Shown here one piece after another: positions 40,072-51,480 of a DNA stretch of 64,000 nt; within the stretch, counting starts at the first letter, position 1, and each line of letters starts with the position of its first letter. The notes under the pieces are model-generated. The model had not been told where the DNA came from, made no database searches, and saw nothing but the letters and a program-made list of their open reading frames with translations. The DNA is from Incurvaria masculella (lineage: Eukaryota > Arthropoda > Insecta > Lepidoptera > Incurvariidae): contig OX335660.1 of the NCBI GenBank assembly GCA_946894095.1, positions 10,545,001-10,609,000 on the forward strand, given 5' to 3'. The position numbers and the translations under genes are program-made.

Positions 40072-40201
40072 ATCTTACCTTCTGCAAAATTCTTACATCA
40101 ACAAAATTGTAGAGCGCGAACTTAGTTCGCCCCCCTCCACCCGCGGCGCTGGAGGGCGGCTTTCGGAAAATTTCCACAATTTTGTTAGTAGAATCTGCCC
40201 G
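40072..40201. mobile_element. Small foldback element with GC-rich centre
   Basis: Left arm ctgcaaaattcttacatcaa + caaaattgt is imperfectly complementary to acaattttgttagtagaatc. The loop is GC-rich (ccacccgcggcgctggaggg). A non-coding MITE is likely. Confidence 0.5.
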
Positions 40202-40319
40202 GCGGCGCCGCCGCAGCAAAGCATTCCACCAGCGTAATTACCTACAGCGGGCGGCCGATCCCTACTCGTATAGCTCCTCCGTCTCGCGATGACACGGCCT
40301 TTATATCACCGTAATGTAG

Positions 40320-40460
40320 AGCGGCTCGCGGCCCAGGGGCACGTGGAGTGGCCTCCCATGCCAGAGGTTCAAATCCGGCCCAGTTCATGCACTTTTATTG
40401 TTCATGTTAGTGTCTTTCTCTTTCAGAGTTGGATAAGTGCATTTCTTCACATGGTTTAAC
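40320..40460 (+). repeat. tRNA-like SINE head fragment
   Basis: Shows gtggcctcccatgccagagg, ttcaaatccggcccag (box-B-like) and cagagttggataagtgcatt, matching the first third of the 59302-59706 copy. It is broken off before the body. Confidence 0.65.
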
Positions 40461-40498
40461 ATTTAATTTAAAATTTAGGTCCGTTTACCATCCGTCTT

Positions 40499-40978
40499 TG
40501 TCAGCCTCGGTAGCCAATGTGCGACGTCTTGCGAATCGATAAGCTGGAGAAGCACCTCTGAGCGCGGTTAGGTTCTGGATGGGTGACCATTTTCAACCGT
40601 TGAGGCGGCCGTGGTTCGGATCTCACGTAAAACTGTAAGTCCTTACTTACTAGGTGGTAGGGTTAATCCCGCCCGGGTCGGTACCATCGCATTGAATGAA
40701 CGATGGTCCTAAACTAATTTAGTTGTAAGAAAATTTGTATCCGCATAACAACAAAATGTACTTTTCTCTATAAGCGAATGTGATAACGTTCTTTGAGTAA
40801 AAATTCTATAAACCGATGGTCGAAGCGGCAATGAAAAGTGTCCGTGTTTTCCATCCAGTTCAATGTAGTCAAGCAATATATGGAAGGTCCAGGCATGGCA
40901 CGTAGTTCCCATGTGGTGTGTTGGGCTAATATCAGACGTTCAGTTCGGTTCGGCGATCCATGTTCAGTTACATAAAAG
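40499..40978 (+). mobile_element. SINE-like element with 5S-rRNA-like head, interrupted
   Basis: The head is cagcctcggtagccaatgtg and cgcggttaggttctggatgg followed by gtgaccatt, which resembles the 3' internal promoter part of 5S rRNA (GGATGGGTGACC). The body and A-tail (gttacataaaa) are those of the common family. The body is interrupted by a 105-bp foreign segment at 40709-40813, flanked by an 8-bp repeat CGATGGTC. Confidence 0.8.
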
Positions 40979-41110
40979 GTTGAAACGGCAATGAAATATT
41001 GTCCGTGTTTTCCATCCAGTTCAATGTAACCATGCTCATAAAGGAAACGTCCTGGCATGGCACCTCATTACTTCGGGAATGTGGTGTGTTGGGCTAATAT
41101 CATGCGGTGG
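40979..41110 (+). repeat. SINE-like element, second 3' half
   Basis: Directly after the previous A-tail the body restarts at gaaacggcaatgaaatattg and runs to tgtgttgggctaatatcatg. Two copies are therefore in tandem. Confidence 0.75.
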
Positions 41111-42459
41111 GTGTGCCTTTAGCCATACACACAAAAATAACTATGGCTCCTCCATCTCGCGTTGACACGTTACAACCACGTAATTAAACTTGAAACCGAT
41201 ATTTTTGTGTTTTGTATTGCTCACGTCGGCATTACAATTTTACGATCGATTTGACTGTTTACGTTTTATTAATTATTCAAATAGCAGCAGTGCAATATTA
41301 TGAACATTTAATCATTAAAACGATTCTACAAATATACAATTAAATACTACTTTAAGTAGTCAAAGTTTCAAAATGAAATTTTATTGAATTATAATAATTG
41401 AATCAGCTAATAAAAGTGAGTAATTTTTGTTCTTTTATTAATTAATATTAGTCGGCTGGTTTTTTCCGACATCTTCAACAATCATCGTCATATTTAAACC
41501 AATTTACACAAAACAACAAACATTTCATTTTCACCTACCTACCGTACCTGGTCATTTTTAAATTATTAGTAAACTACGTTTGCGTGGGAGGTGAAATTGT
41601 CTGATGCTTACGGACCCACTTCAAGGGGATATTCGGTCAATGTATGCAAACTGTTATTGGAAATGTTACGAATGAATCGAAATTGGCTAATGGATTGGTG
41701 TGCAATCACATTGCACTAATTGCATAGCTCTGGGCCACCACTGTCGGTGCTAGCCACATGCCGCTGACCGCTCGGCCTATTGTCTGCCGGCCGCAGCATG
41801 GCACCCATTTTGTACATATATGATAGTGAATATCATATTATGTTCATCCTATGTCTTGGAAACGACGGTACCTAGAAGATGATGTGACAATCAATGCAGC
41901 GAGCATGGAAGGATAGTAGTAGAGAAACTCATTCGTTTGGCGGCAGCGAACACTGAAAAAAATTATGAACAACTGTTCTCTGTATTAGCATAGTTAAAAT
42001 TCTGTCATTTATAGTGAGGTATTTCTCATTACTATTAATGTATTACTGTAAGTATCTATAAATGCGCCAAAACATTTCATATTAAACAGTTTATTTTAAC
42101 CGATTGAACTGTACCGCTTGGTAAAAATAACACGTGTGACAGATCAAATAATTTTGACACGGTTTTCGAGAGCATCCTTATACCTAAACATTTTCGACCA
42201 ATGTTTGCGATTGAAACGAGATAGGGCTCTGGGCCCGATATCGCTTAGTTAGAGCAGATTGGAATAAATCTTTCGAAATGTTTTCTAAAATATTTTTTTA
42301 ACTATATTGGTAGAACGTTAGCTAAAATTATACATTTTTTTTCAAGTTCTCATTCCATAAGTTTCTGGAACTTAACGCGAACAAACCATACGAATTGTCT
42401 AGAATAATAATCTTAACTGACTGATCATTAAGTCTGACTAAAAAATCAGTCGTGCAACT
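41111..42459 (+). other. ey: ey intron 3, with a partial TIR repeat at 41545-41640
   Basis: At 41560-41640 attagtaaactacgtttgcg and tgatgcttacggacccactt match the right end of the TIR family at 61429-62175. Near 41890-41955 gcgagcatggaaggatagta and gaaactcattcgtttggcgg match words at 59140-59190 and 63010-63060. The rest is AT-rich. Confidence 0.45.
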
Positions 42460-43033
42460 GTCCAATTTCAAGAGGTACAGTAATTTTAATAGATCGGACG
42501 TACCTTTTCACTGAATACAGGAAGTATGTAAGAATGGAAAAACCGGCCAAGTGCGAGTCGGACTCGCACACGAAGGGTTCCTTACCATCGTAGAAAAAAA
42601 AAACAAAAAAATCACGTTTTTTGTATGGGAGCCCCCTTTAATTTTAATTATTTTTTAATCTTACCTATTTGTTGTTATAGCGGCAAAATAAATACACACT
42701 CTGTGAAAATTTCAGCTGTCTACCTGTTACGGTTACTGAGATACAGCCCTGTGACAGACGGACAGACGGACGGACGGACGGACGGACGGACGGACGGACG
42801 GACGGATAGCGGAGGCTTAGTAATAGGGTTCCGTTTTCACCCTTTGGGTACGGAACCCTAAAAAGCACTAGAGCTAGACACAGCTTTCGCACAGTTAAGG
42901 GAAACAGTAAGAGAAAATAGTTACGGCACAGTTAAAAAGCAATTAAATGATACAGAAACATTTAATGTTCAAAACTTACTGTTTTTACTCAGTTAGAGTA
43001 ACCAATTTACTTAGTTGGCTCTGTTTTAACGTT
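42460..43033 (+). repeat. Dispersed repeat split by the GACG element
   Basis: The left part (tttcaagaggtacagtaatt, cggacgtaccttttcac) and right part (gggaaacagtaagagaaaat, gagtaaccaatttacttagt) are contiguous in a second copy at 49793-50033. The copy here is interrupted by the element at 42537-42864. Confidence 0.75.
42537..42864 (+). mobile_element. Dispersed repeat with GACG microsatellite, copy B
   Basis: Begins aaaaccggccaagtgcgagt and ends gggtacggaaccctaaaaa. The internal (GACG)n tract at 42752-42806 is the longest of the three copies. A 78-residue TDGRTDGRTDGR frame is a by-product of the microsatellite and not a gene. Confidence 0.85.
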
Positions 43034-43181
43034 ACTGATTTTTTTTTTGATTGATTGAAAATTAATTAATATGTCACAAAAAACTATTTACAAGAAAAAG
43101 GGCATTGTAATAACAACATTTTAGTGTGTAGTCATCTCACAGTGTAGTCAAGAGCCAGTGGAAAACACCTAACTGTGGTTA

Positions 43182-43311
43182 GTTCGCTTACGAATTCGGG
43201 ACGCACAACATCGAATAGTCGAGGCCCCTAGCCTGTGAAGTTCTCACGTGTTCTTACGTGTCGTTGGAACCCGGGAAAATCGGTTGTAAGCGAATTCGTA
43301 AGCGGATTGAC
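43182..43311. mobile_element. Small MITE with gttcgcttacgaatt termini
   Basis: The left terminus gttcgcttacgaattc is inverted at the right as gaattcgtaagcggat. The interior has gggacgcacaacatcgaata and cttacgtgtcgttgg. A reversed second copy lies at 63094-63230. Confidence 0.75.
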
Positions 43312-44486
43312 TCGCCGGCGGTGCCGCCATTGTATTTAAAGTGGCTACACCACCCCCATGGAGGCGATTCCCGTCCTTGGGTAGTGAGGTTACCTTATCG
43401 TACTATATAATAAATGTAAAAATTTGAGAGGATGGATGGATTTTTGTTACTCTTTCACGCAAAAACCACTTAACGGATTTTAATGAAACTTTACAGTATT
43501 ATGAATGAGAAATCTCATACATCAGAACAACATAAGGACTATAATTTACGACGATATTGTTTAGATTCGTTGGCCATAATGTAAAAATAAGTCTCAAATA
43601 AGTCCGAAAAACCCTGCAATTTGAAAGCTATTTCGGCGCGCGCTGCATAAAGATTTACAAGACAATAATGTATGGTGGGATTGTTTCTCAACAATAAAAA
43701 AAAAGTACGCGACATAGCATATAGATATTATCTTCCAATTATATAGGTATCTTCCAATTATATTAGTATATTCAAGCAGAAAAAAATGTATGTTACCTAA
43801 TGTATATTTGTATATCACATCAGTGTTTAATTATCGTTTAGAAAATTTACTGTAGTTGCGTATGTGTGTGTGTGTCTATGATTTTCGTTTATAAGTCTTT
43901 TTATTATATAGTCTCGTTTTTTAATAGTTTTTAAGAAATTTTCTTTTTAAATGTTTAACTTCTACTACTCTATACACTTTCTTTTTCGGTAGGGTTAGTT
44001 GTAAGATATTGCTTTTTAGCGATAAGCTCGCCCTTTACATATATGTATCAAAGAGTAAATAAATAAATAAAAATAAAATAAGACATCATAGAGAGCAATA
44101 AAAACATTAAAATTTAAGGGATGGATAATTAATAATTTCAAGAGATTTGGTCATCTAACCAGTGAAATAACGATACAAGAGAATTCTGACTTCTATAAAA
44201 ATAATATATGTGCACCACGCATTCAAGGGTAAGTTGGGGTAAGTGACAAATATCTCACGAGCGTGGCGGAAGACCCAATAGAACGGAGCGCGCGTCCCTC
44301 CCAGATGAAGTACTTAGTGATGAACAATCACTATTAAGTCCGGGAGATGGCGCTGCCCCCTCGCGGCCGTATCGCCGCGTCGAAATGTGGAGTGTCACCG
44401 CTACATGCATTTATTCATGCTCTTTTTCCAGAGCGCACAGGGCGTTCCGAAAAACATTTGCAATGAAATAGGTTTTTAGCTGTTAA
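43312..44486 (+). other. ey: ey intron 3, small repeat words, no gene
   Basis: gactcgccggcggtgccgcc at 43309-43328 recurs as gactcgccggcgctacccc at 59713. A short 'gctgaaccaatt'-type piece lies at 43410-43500. A GT microsatellite sits at 43863-43876. A GC-rich patch at 44265-44400 has no frame. Confidence 0.4.
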
Positions 44487-44605
44487 AGTTGGCCCGTAAG
44501 CATCAACAAATTTCGCCTCCCATACAAACGTAATCGTTAATCGTTTTCCAAATTAGGAGTAAACTATGTTTGAATGGAGAGCATAGCTTACGGGCCATTC
44601 TTAAG
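44487..44605. mobile_element. Internally deleted 'cccgtaagc' TIR element
   Basis: ggcccgtaagcatcaacaaa at the left is mirrored by gcatagcttacgggccattc at the right, 119 bp in all. The same termini bound the two longer elements at 61429-62175. Confidence 0.75.
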
Positions 44606-44794
44606 GGGATAATAAGGTGACCGATTTCCATACAATGGCTCGAGCCTGTTTCCTCAGCCAAATTTTTTTTTCCGAAATGTTTCACATTGAAAGAATCAAC
44701 CGACAGCTACGTCCGTACGTTTTTTTTTTATAAGTTATCCATGATATAGTCCTCTAAGGATTCGTATTAAAAAATCCCAAGGCATTACATTGCC

Positions 44795-44925
44795 TTACGG
44801 CCGGAAGGTTGACAGTAATATCACGAAGAAAAAGACAAGCTAAGAAAGAGACAGCTAACGGTGTTATCGTTTCGGCCAAAAAGTAATAAGGATTGACGGG
44901 TCTGTGACAGTAAAACGCGCAATTT
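44795..44925 (+). repeat. Dispersed repeat, first of a pair
   Basis: gccttacggccggaaggttg, agaaaaagacaagctaagaa and acggtgttatcgtttcggcc recur in order at 46935-47060. Type unknown. Confidence 0.65.
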
Positions 44926-45448
44926 CATTTCGTTTCATTTCATTTATTTAAACTTTTTGGTAGTCAAACTACACCAAGTTACGTCACAAAGATCCGCGGA
45001 TTCGATCAACCCACTAAAGAAGAACCCGCAAAGAAACTTCACGGGTTTACATAACATATTTTTCCGTCCACAATTATGAAATACATACTTAGATCTAAAT
45101 GCTACTGCCAAACAATTCCTTGGCAGAACAGTTGTAAGGCAAAGAACAAAGAACAATAGAAACAGCAACCCTAAGTTTAAGTTACTTACAACTAATAAAG
45201 TTACTAATTCAATTATATAAATTAATATAATTTATAGCATTACAAGTATACTCTGGTGTAAAAGCCGTCGTCAACTTAACCTATGTCAGGTGTATAAAGC
45301 CCTCGTCAAGTTTGATACCAATGACGTGTATCAAGTCAATATATTATAAAGAATAAGTATTTATATATAAAAAAAAATACTACCAGCGTAGTATTATGTC
45401 AAAGAAGTCTTACAATTTTGTATGGTACACAGTTATGTACTTGTCTTC
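44926..45448 (+). other. ey: ey intron 3, AT-rich; 3' flank of the LINE
   Basis: Includes gatccgcggattcgatcaac at 44991-45010, also found at 11130-11150. The A/T-rich part 45360-45448 is probably the 3' untranslated part of the minus-strand retrotransposon. Confidence 0.4.
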
Positions 45449-46039
45449 TTATGACATTAAGTCACAAAAGAGAGTTTTATCGGAAAGAGCTTCGCTTATA
45501 TTATAATATACTTTACTAAGAAGAACTGATTTAATTTTATTTTTAAATTCATTAAGGGGCAAATTTCTCATTACTGCTGGTAATTTATTGTATAATCTAA
45601 CACTGTTGTGAATAAAACTCTTCGAAGTCTTTGCTCGTCTGTGTTTTGGACATTGTATATTAAACTTATTTCTAGTATTATGGGAATGTATGTCAGCATT
45701 AAGAGTAGCCGATTCTATAGTTTTTTTTGCATAGATTATATTTTGATATACATACTTATTTGCGAGGGACATTATTCCGAGATCTTTAAAGACATTTCTA
45801 CATGAATCCCTGACTTTCATGTTGAGGATACTTCGCAAGGCTCTTTTCTGTAACAAAAATATTCGATTTGCTTCGGATGCATTTCCCCAGAACATCAGAC
45901 CGTATGACATCAGACTGTCAAAGTAAGCATAATAGACCGCCCTAGCTGCCTGAATACCACATAATTCCCTTATCTTTTTTATAGCATACTTACATATTTT
46001 ATTATTATCTGATGAATGTTCTTCACGCCAGATTTTCAT
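45449..46039 (-). mobile_element. Jockey-type non-LTR reverse transcriptase, C-terminal part
   Basis: An intact 196-codon frame contains IRELCGIQAARAVYYAYFDS, LMSYGLMFWGNASEANRIF, QKRALRSILNMKVRDSCRN, FKDLGIMSLANKYVYQNI and NKFNIQCPKHRRAKTSKSFI. This is the thumb and C-terminal region that follows the polymerase core in jockey-like LINEs (typical annotation: RNA-directed DNA polymerase from mobile element jockey). Full proteins have about 900 residues, so this copy is strongly 5'-truncated and inactive. The lack of stops suggests a fairly recent insertion. It is antisense to ey. Confidence 0.9.
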
Positions 46040-46934
46040 TTATATTTTTTTTCAGAAATTATTAAATTTAGCTATAGCATTATTTATATTACTAAGTATT
46101 TTCATAAATTCATAATAACTTAGAGTATTTACCTGTATTTCTCTCCTATTATCATTGATTAAAGATTACTATTTTTGCCTATTGATGATAAATAAACAAT
46201 ATTTAACTAGTTAATCATAAAATATGACAAATCCGAGTTAAGTGTACTGCCTATTGATGATGAATAAAGAATGAACAATATAAGACCCAAGTTGATACAA
46301 AAACTACGAGAGAAGTCGTGGGACATCCGGTAGGATCGAAGTCTTCTACAAACTCGGACGAAATAACAATTCACAAGCGCCAGTCGCCAATTTAACCACG
46401 AGATTACGCTTAAATCGCTGGACGCCTATATCCCATAGCCAAAGTCAAGAATGCGCGCGGCGGAATCTAGCCAGTGCCATCATGTCAGCGGGAGGGTACG
46501 CACGTTTCGCGCGCTCCGTATCCACTCGGCAAGGTACGACTTGTCTGATTTTGTCAAAAAAACAGGAGATTTTTTAACAGCAAGGGGGATGTATGCTTCG
46601 TTATGGCTGAAAAGTATAAGATTTTTTTATTTCATTTTTCTAAATAGAAAGTTAACAGAAAAAATGGCTTTGAAAGGTAAAAAAGGTCCTTTTAGAAATA
46701 TTTTTTACTTCGATGATTATACAAGTGTTTTGGACAAAATGGGGATGTGTACCTTTGCAAACGTACGTTCCATAAACTTTAAATTCTATAAATTTTTTCA
46801 ATGTTTAACAACCAGACTTTGCTGTAATCGACTTCAGAAAAACGTTCATATTTAGGTATTTATTCCCCTTAATGAAATGAACGCACACTGTTGCAGGGCG
46901 CTTCGTTTGCATTTCGGTCCCAACGCATTGTATT
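46040..46934 (+). other. ey: ey intron 3, nothing recognised
   Basis: An open frame of 134 residues at 46451-46855 starts in a GC-moderate patch (atgcgcgcggcggaatctag) and continues into AT-rich sequence. No family is recognised and it is probably by chance. Confidence 0.35.
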
Positions 46935-47060
46935 GCCTTGCAGCCGGAAGTTTGACACTCATTTCACGAATAAAAAGACAAGCTTAGAAGGAGACAGGTA
47001 ACGGTGTCATCGTTTCGGCCGTAAAGCAACATGGATTGGCAGGTCTGTAAAATTAAAAGT
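46935..47060 (+). repeat. Dispersed repeat, second of a pair
   Basis: Collinear with 44795-44925: gccttgcagccggaagtttg, aaaaagacaagcttagaagg, acggtgtcatcgtttcggcc. A GC-rich patch follows at 47150-47290. Confidence 0.65.
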
Positions 47061-47324
47061 GACTCTCGACCACTTTTTCCCGTGTAGCTCCCATCCGCGA
47101 AACGCGCGATAAGGACCATAGTTCCAATAACGCAGGAGCGAGACATCCTGTGGCAGGCAGCCCCCGCCGCCAGTTTGTCAGCGGGTCGCGCGGCGGTCGC
47201 GTCGCGTCCGCGTTGCCGACAAATAAATAAACGAAGCCCTCCCACCTACCCCGGTCTCCCCCACACGCGCCGTCCTACGTCGGCTGGCGCGGACACATTC
47301 TAGTGTTGCCGAGTTCCGTCTGAG

Positions 47325-48024
47325 GCTGAGATAAATAGTCGTAAGAGAAACTAAGGTTGAGATAAATATTCGTAACAGAAACTAAGGCTGAGATAAATAG
47401 TCGTCACCGAAACTAATGCTAACGCAAAGTAGTACTTTGTGACGTCACTTGGCATTACTTTGAGATTTCGTCCATACAAAACGTGTCAAAGTGACGTCAC
47501 AAAGTACTACTTTTCGTTAGTCTTAGTTTCTGTTATGACTATTTATCTCAGCCTAAGACTAACGAAAATTAGTACTTTGTGACGTCAATTTGCATGACTT
47601 TGAGATTTCGTCCGTACAAAATGTGTCAAAGTGACGTCACAAAGTATTACTTTTCGTTAGTCTTAGTTTCTGTTATGACTATTTATCTCAGCCTAAGACT
47701 AACGAAAAGTAGTACTTTGTGACGTCAATTGGCATTACTTTGAGATTTCGTCCATACAAAATGTATCAAAGTGACGTCACAAAGTACTACTTTGCGTTAG
47801 CATTCGTTTCAATGACGACTATTTATCTCAGCCTCAGAAAGTTGCCAGTTAGTGAGGCTGAGATAAATAGTCGTAACAGAAACTAAGACTAACGAAAAGT
47901 AGTACTTTGTGACGTCAATTTGAACTACTTTGAGATTTCGTCCATACAAAATGTTTCGAAGTGACGTCATAAAGTACTACTTTGCGTTAGCATTAGTTTC
48001 GGTGACGACTATTTATCTCAGCCT
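47325..48024. mobile_element. Cluster of palindromic MITEs with eight TGACGTCA sites
   Basis: At least four copies of the foldback family lie end to end, partly sharing termini. TGACGTCA occurs at 47440, 47492, 47580, 47632, 47720, 47772, 47910 and 47962, in pairs 52 bp apart. The last copy (47854-48024) is a clean 171-bp unit: aggctgagataaatagtcgt ... cgactatttatctcagcct. TGACGTCA is the consensus cAMP-response element bound by CREB/ATF proteins. Whether it is bound here is unknown. Confidence 0.9.
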
Positions 48025-49792
48025 AAGAGTCAGAGTCGCATAGCAAAAGTCGTTGTTTATTACTTTCGCGCTGTAGACACATGAATAAAAAAAAATCAAA
48101 AAAGCTACGTGTGTAAAGAACATCAAAGTCTATTATTTTAAATTCGTTCCGTATCAAAACCATGAGCGTTTCTCTTGAAAAATTTTTTTTGATGATGACG
48201 CAGTATTAGATTTTTTTTAACCTTTTTTGAATAATTACAAAAAAAATTAGGATGCTAGATTTGTAGTTTTAAGATCAGAGTATGACATACAGGTAGTTAC
48301 CATAACAATGAAAAAACTCACCAAAAGTTCATCGTCGGATTCTAAAAACCAATACCAAAATCAGTAAAAAATAAAAAGGGAAGTAATTATTGAGAGAAAT
48401 TATAATTTTTTCAAGCTGCCATTGGCTCTGAGGAGTAACTGATAGCTTGAAGCAACTATATTCATGAAGTCACTATGGGGCTGGCATAGTCGGTGACGGC
48501 TTAAGCCCCTAAAAACAACTAGACAAACAAAAACACCACCTTAAAAGCTACTTTATCTTTACAAATAACTAAACATTCATCGAGGATCGAACTCTTGGTG
48601 CTGGACTCTTGTCCAAAACATGTAGCGCTGAGCGAATCTGCTAGTTATACTTTACTGTTTGTAAAAAAATATAAAATAATTTATTAGAGTTTTTGGTGAA
48701 CTGAATACTTTATAAAGATGAATTTGTAGGTCCATCATTTTAGTCAAATTAGTCTATTATTTGTTGGTAGCCTGGGAGTAATGTCCACGGTTTATTTGGT
48801 CGAAGAATACGATTTTAAAACCAAGGGTCCAAACCTCTTTATTCCATTGCCAAAATCCAAATGTACACTTTCGTTGTGAATTCAGCTCACTTCATGATTC
48901 GGAAACTATATGAACTGTTCGTCTTTCATACGTCAGCCTCGGTAGTTCTATTGAGCGATGAATCGCTGTTTGATGATTTGAGTTAAGCAACACTGGTCTC
49001 GACTAGTTCCATCCAGTTTCATTTAGCTGTGCCCATATAAAGCAAAGATCTCGGTACGCTACCTAATTCGTTTAAGAATACTTTGTGGAGGACTAATATA
49101 AAGACAGTACGTGCGATCTAAACCATACTTATCTAGTATAGTATGTAATAGAAAACAAATGACTCCAAATACTTCAATATATTTCACCCGAAACTCACAG
49201 CCACTAAATCATCGTCCAATAATACACGCTCCAAATCAAAATTCATAGTCATTACGCGCCGCTCGGTGTATTAGACATGAAATATGACTTATTACGCCGA
49301 CACAATGCTCCCCTAACGTCACGTTTGACACGGAATCGGCCCCCGACATGACATGTCAATGTATCGTGTATCGTCACCTTTACAATTTAGCGGAGACAAA
49401 ACAAATGTGGTAACACTGGGGCAGAGACAAGGGGATGACCGTTCCATTCGTTCTCTTCTACAGGCTGGCTCTATTTTAAGGCAGGGCTTTTTTGTCATCC
49501 TTAATTTTTTTTAATATTAAAATAGTGAGCTTCAACGTTAAATATTGATAAAACACTGTTTGGATACTTTTTTAATTTTAAGCGGGGCATATGTACGCCA
49601 GGCTCTCACATAAGAGGTATCCGGGCAGTCCATGGGCTTTCGAACTTTCACGGGGGCTGCAAAAACCATTCAGCCAGCTGCTTCTTCACACTTGTATTTT
49701 GGGGGAAATACCTCGGCATGAGTCTATTCCATAGAGGTTAAACGTTATCTTAACAGATTAAACATGACGGCTTACTACAAATTAGGCGTGAA
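48025..49792 (+). other. ey: ey intron 3, one candidate conserved block
   Basis: Mostly AT-rich. 48935-49120 holds diverged SINE words (gtcagcctcggtagttc, ctagttccatccagtttc). 49255-49430 is mixed GC with a 10-bp palindrome tgacatgtca and no repeat match in the window, so it is a candidate regulatory block. Confidence 0.35.
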
Positions 49793-50033
49793 ACTGGCCA
49801 GTTTCAAGAGGTACAGGAATTCTAACAGATTGGACAGTACCTTTTCAATGAATATAAGACGTAAGTAAGATATACAAAATACTGGAGCTTAAAAGATGTT
49901 TCACTTAGTTAGGAAAACAGTAAGAGAAAACAGTTAAAAGATATAGTAACATTTAATGTTTAAGGTAAATAGTTTTCACTCAATTCGAGTAACCGATTTA
50001 CTTAGTTGGCTCTATTTTAACGTTGCAAGACGG
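49793..50033 (+). repeat. Dispersed repeat, uninterrupted copy
   Basis: tttcaagaggtacaggaatt, ggacagtaccttttcaatg, ggaaaacagtaagagaaaac and gagtaaccgatttacttagt are contiguous. It shows the state of the 42460-43033 copy before insertion. Confidence 0.75.
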
Positions 50034-50059
50034 TTGTTATTCTTACAATTACTGTTAGA

Positions 50060-50150
50060 TTCGGTCGGGAAATACCCAACCACCTAGTCGCAAGAAAGGG
50101 GATCTACAGGTTACGTGGTATCGAACCACGAAATCTCTTACAACATACAT
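50060..50150 (-). repeat. SINE-like element remnant
   Basis: Reversed words gggaaatacccaaccaccta, ggggatctacaggttacgtg and gtatcgaaccacg. Confidence 0.5.
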
Positions 50151-50929
50151 GGGAAGTAAGAAGTGGACCCAATTGTATTTTTTTTACGTGCCCGAACCAT
50201 GGAGATGAAGAATCTATGGAAAAATAACTTCCATGACGCCGAGCGATTTACAACATTATATCTCAGCACATATTTGTAACGTAGTGATGAAAACGGAGAA
50301 AAATCAAATTTTAAGTCTACCAAATTGGTAAATAAAATTATTAAGATAAGAACTATTTTGCAATGAACCAGATTGTCGTTACGTCATTCTTCATTCATAA
50401 TGATGTATTTACCGAGAGCCGAATCCAGCCGTCACGCCTTCCGCGGCACAATAGTGGTGTTGACACTTTTTTAACCGACTTTATTAGTTCCATCCGTTCT
50501 CCTGGATTTTTTTCACCGCCATGGCACGAACCCACGCACCACAAATCTTATCTCTCTTACGGCGTGCACGACTGCGTGTTAAAAATAATTCACCATTTAA
50601 ATATATTTTTTTAAACGTATTCAAACGGAGTCAAGTTCCATTGCATCCAAGCGTCCTGTATGCTTCTGTTGGTTCGATATTGATGCTTAGTTTATGCAGC
50701 GTCCACGAAGTGCCGGCATTGTTCGGCCAAGTGGTGTCCTTCGCATTGTGGGGTAGGGAAGAGGGGGTATTAAATGTAATAAAGGGGATTATTTTGATAC
50801 TCGGGAGTTGTTGAATAAATTAAAGGTTTTACATTTCCGAAAGGCGACTTGTAATTACAGATTTTGCAAGATTGTGGTTTAGAGTTTTGTATCGTGTGTT
50901 GTAATTTATTTTTGGAAATTCAAGTGAGT
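50151..50929 (+). other. ey: ey intron 3, nothing recognised
   Basis: Mixed composition at 50370-50800. Two overlapping frames of 83 and 97 residues lack motifs. Confidence 0.35.
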
Positions 50930-51480
50930 AGCTGTACAGATGCACTATACTCAAAATAGTCTAAATATATTTCTCGTTTAAGGCGGGCATGGGCAACAGC
51001 CAGGTAAAAGTTAATCGGAGTTTAATCTTCTCATTTACCGTGAAAGTTTTCACTTTCTAAATAATCTTCCTTCAATATTTTTCACAAATAGTGAGTAGGT
51101 ATAAAATCACCTGAATCAAAAGTCTAAAAGTATTTACCCTCAAAACGGAAATGCGTATCAACCGGTTAAATGTAAATATAACTTTATTCTTATCACTTTT
51201 CATGAAAGATTTAACTTCGAAAATGATCTTCCTTCAAAATGTTAACAATAGGGGTGCGTTTAGTCTTCATTTGAACGAATAGGTGTAGATGCAACTGACT
51301 CAAGTTGGTCTCAATAAATATATTTATTATTAAATTAATTTCTTGTCAAATGCCGGGCTCAAAGTTAATCTATGTTTAAACGTGCCACTTTTTGTGAAAG
51401 GTTCATTTCCCTAAATGATCTTCCTTCAATGTTTTTCACGAAGAGCGATACTTTGAATTAATCGCTGACATTTATTTGTG
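50930..51480 (+). repeat. Three diverged tandem repeats of about 160-190 bp
   Basis: The word atcttccttcaa occurs at 51064, 51226 and 51418. Each is preceded by a gtgaaag-like element (ccgtgaaagttttcac, tcatgaaagatttaac, ttgtgaaaggttcat) and by agttaatc. Each is followed by a ttttcac/gttaaca element. Divergence is high. Confidence 0.6.

Noticed and set aside
42625..42892. Frames reading TDGRTDGRTDGR or PSVRPSVRPSVR
   Set aside because: By-product of the (GACG)n microsatellite in a dispersed repeat.
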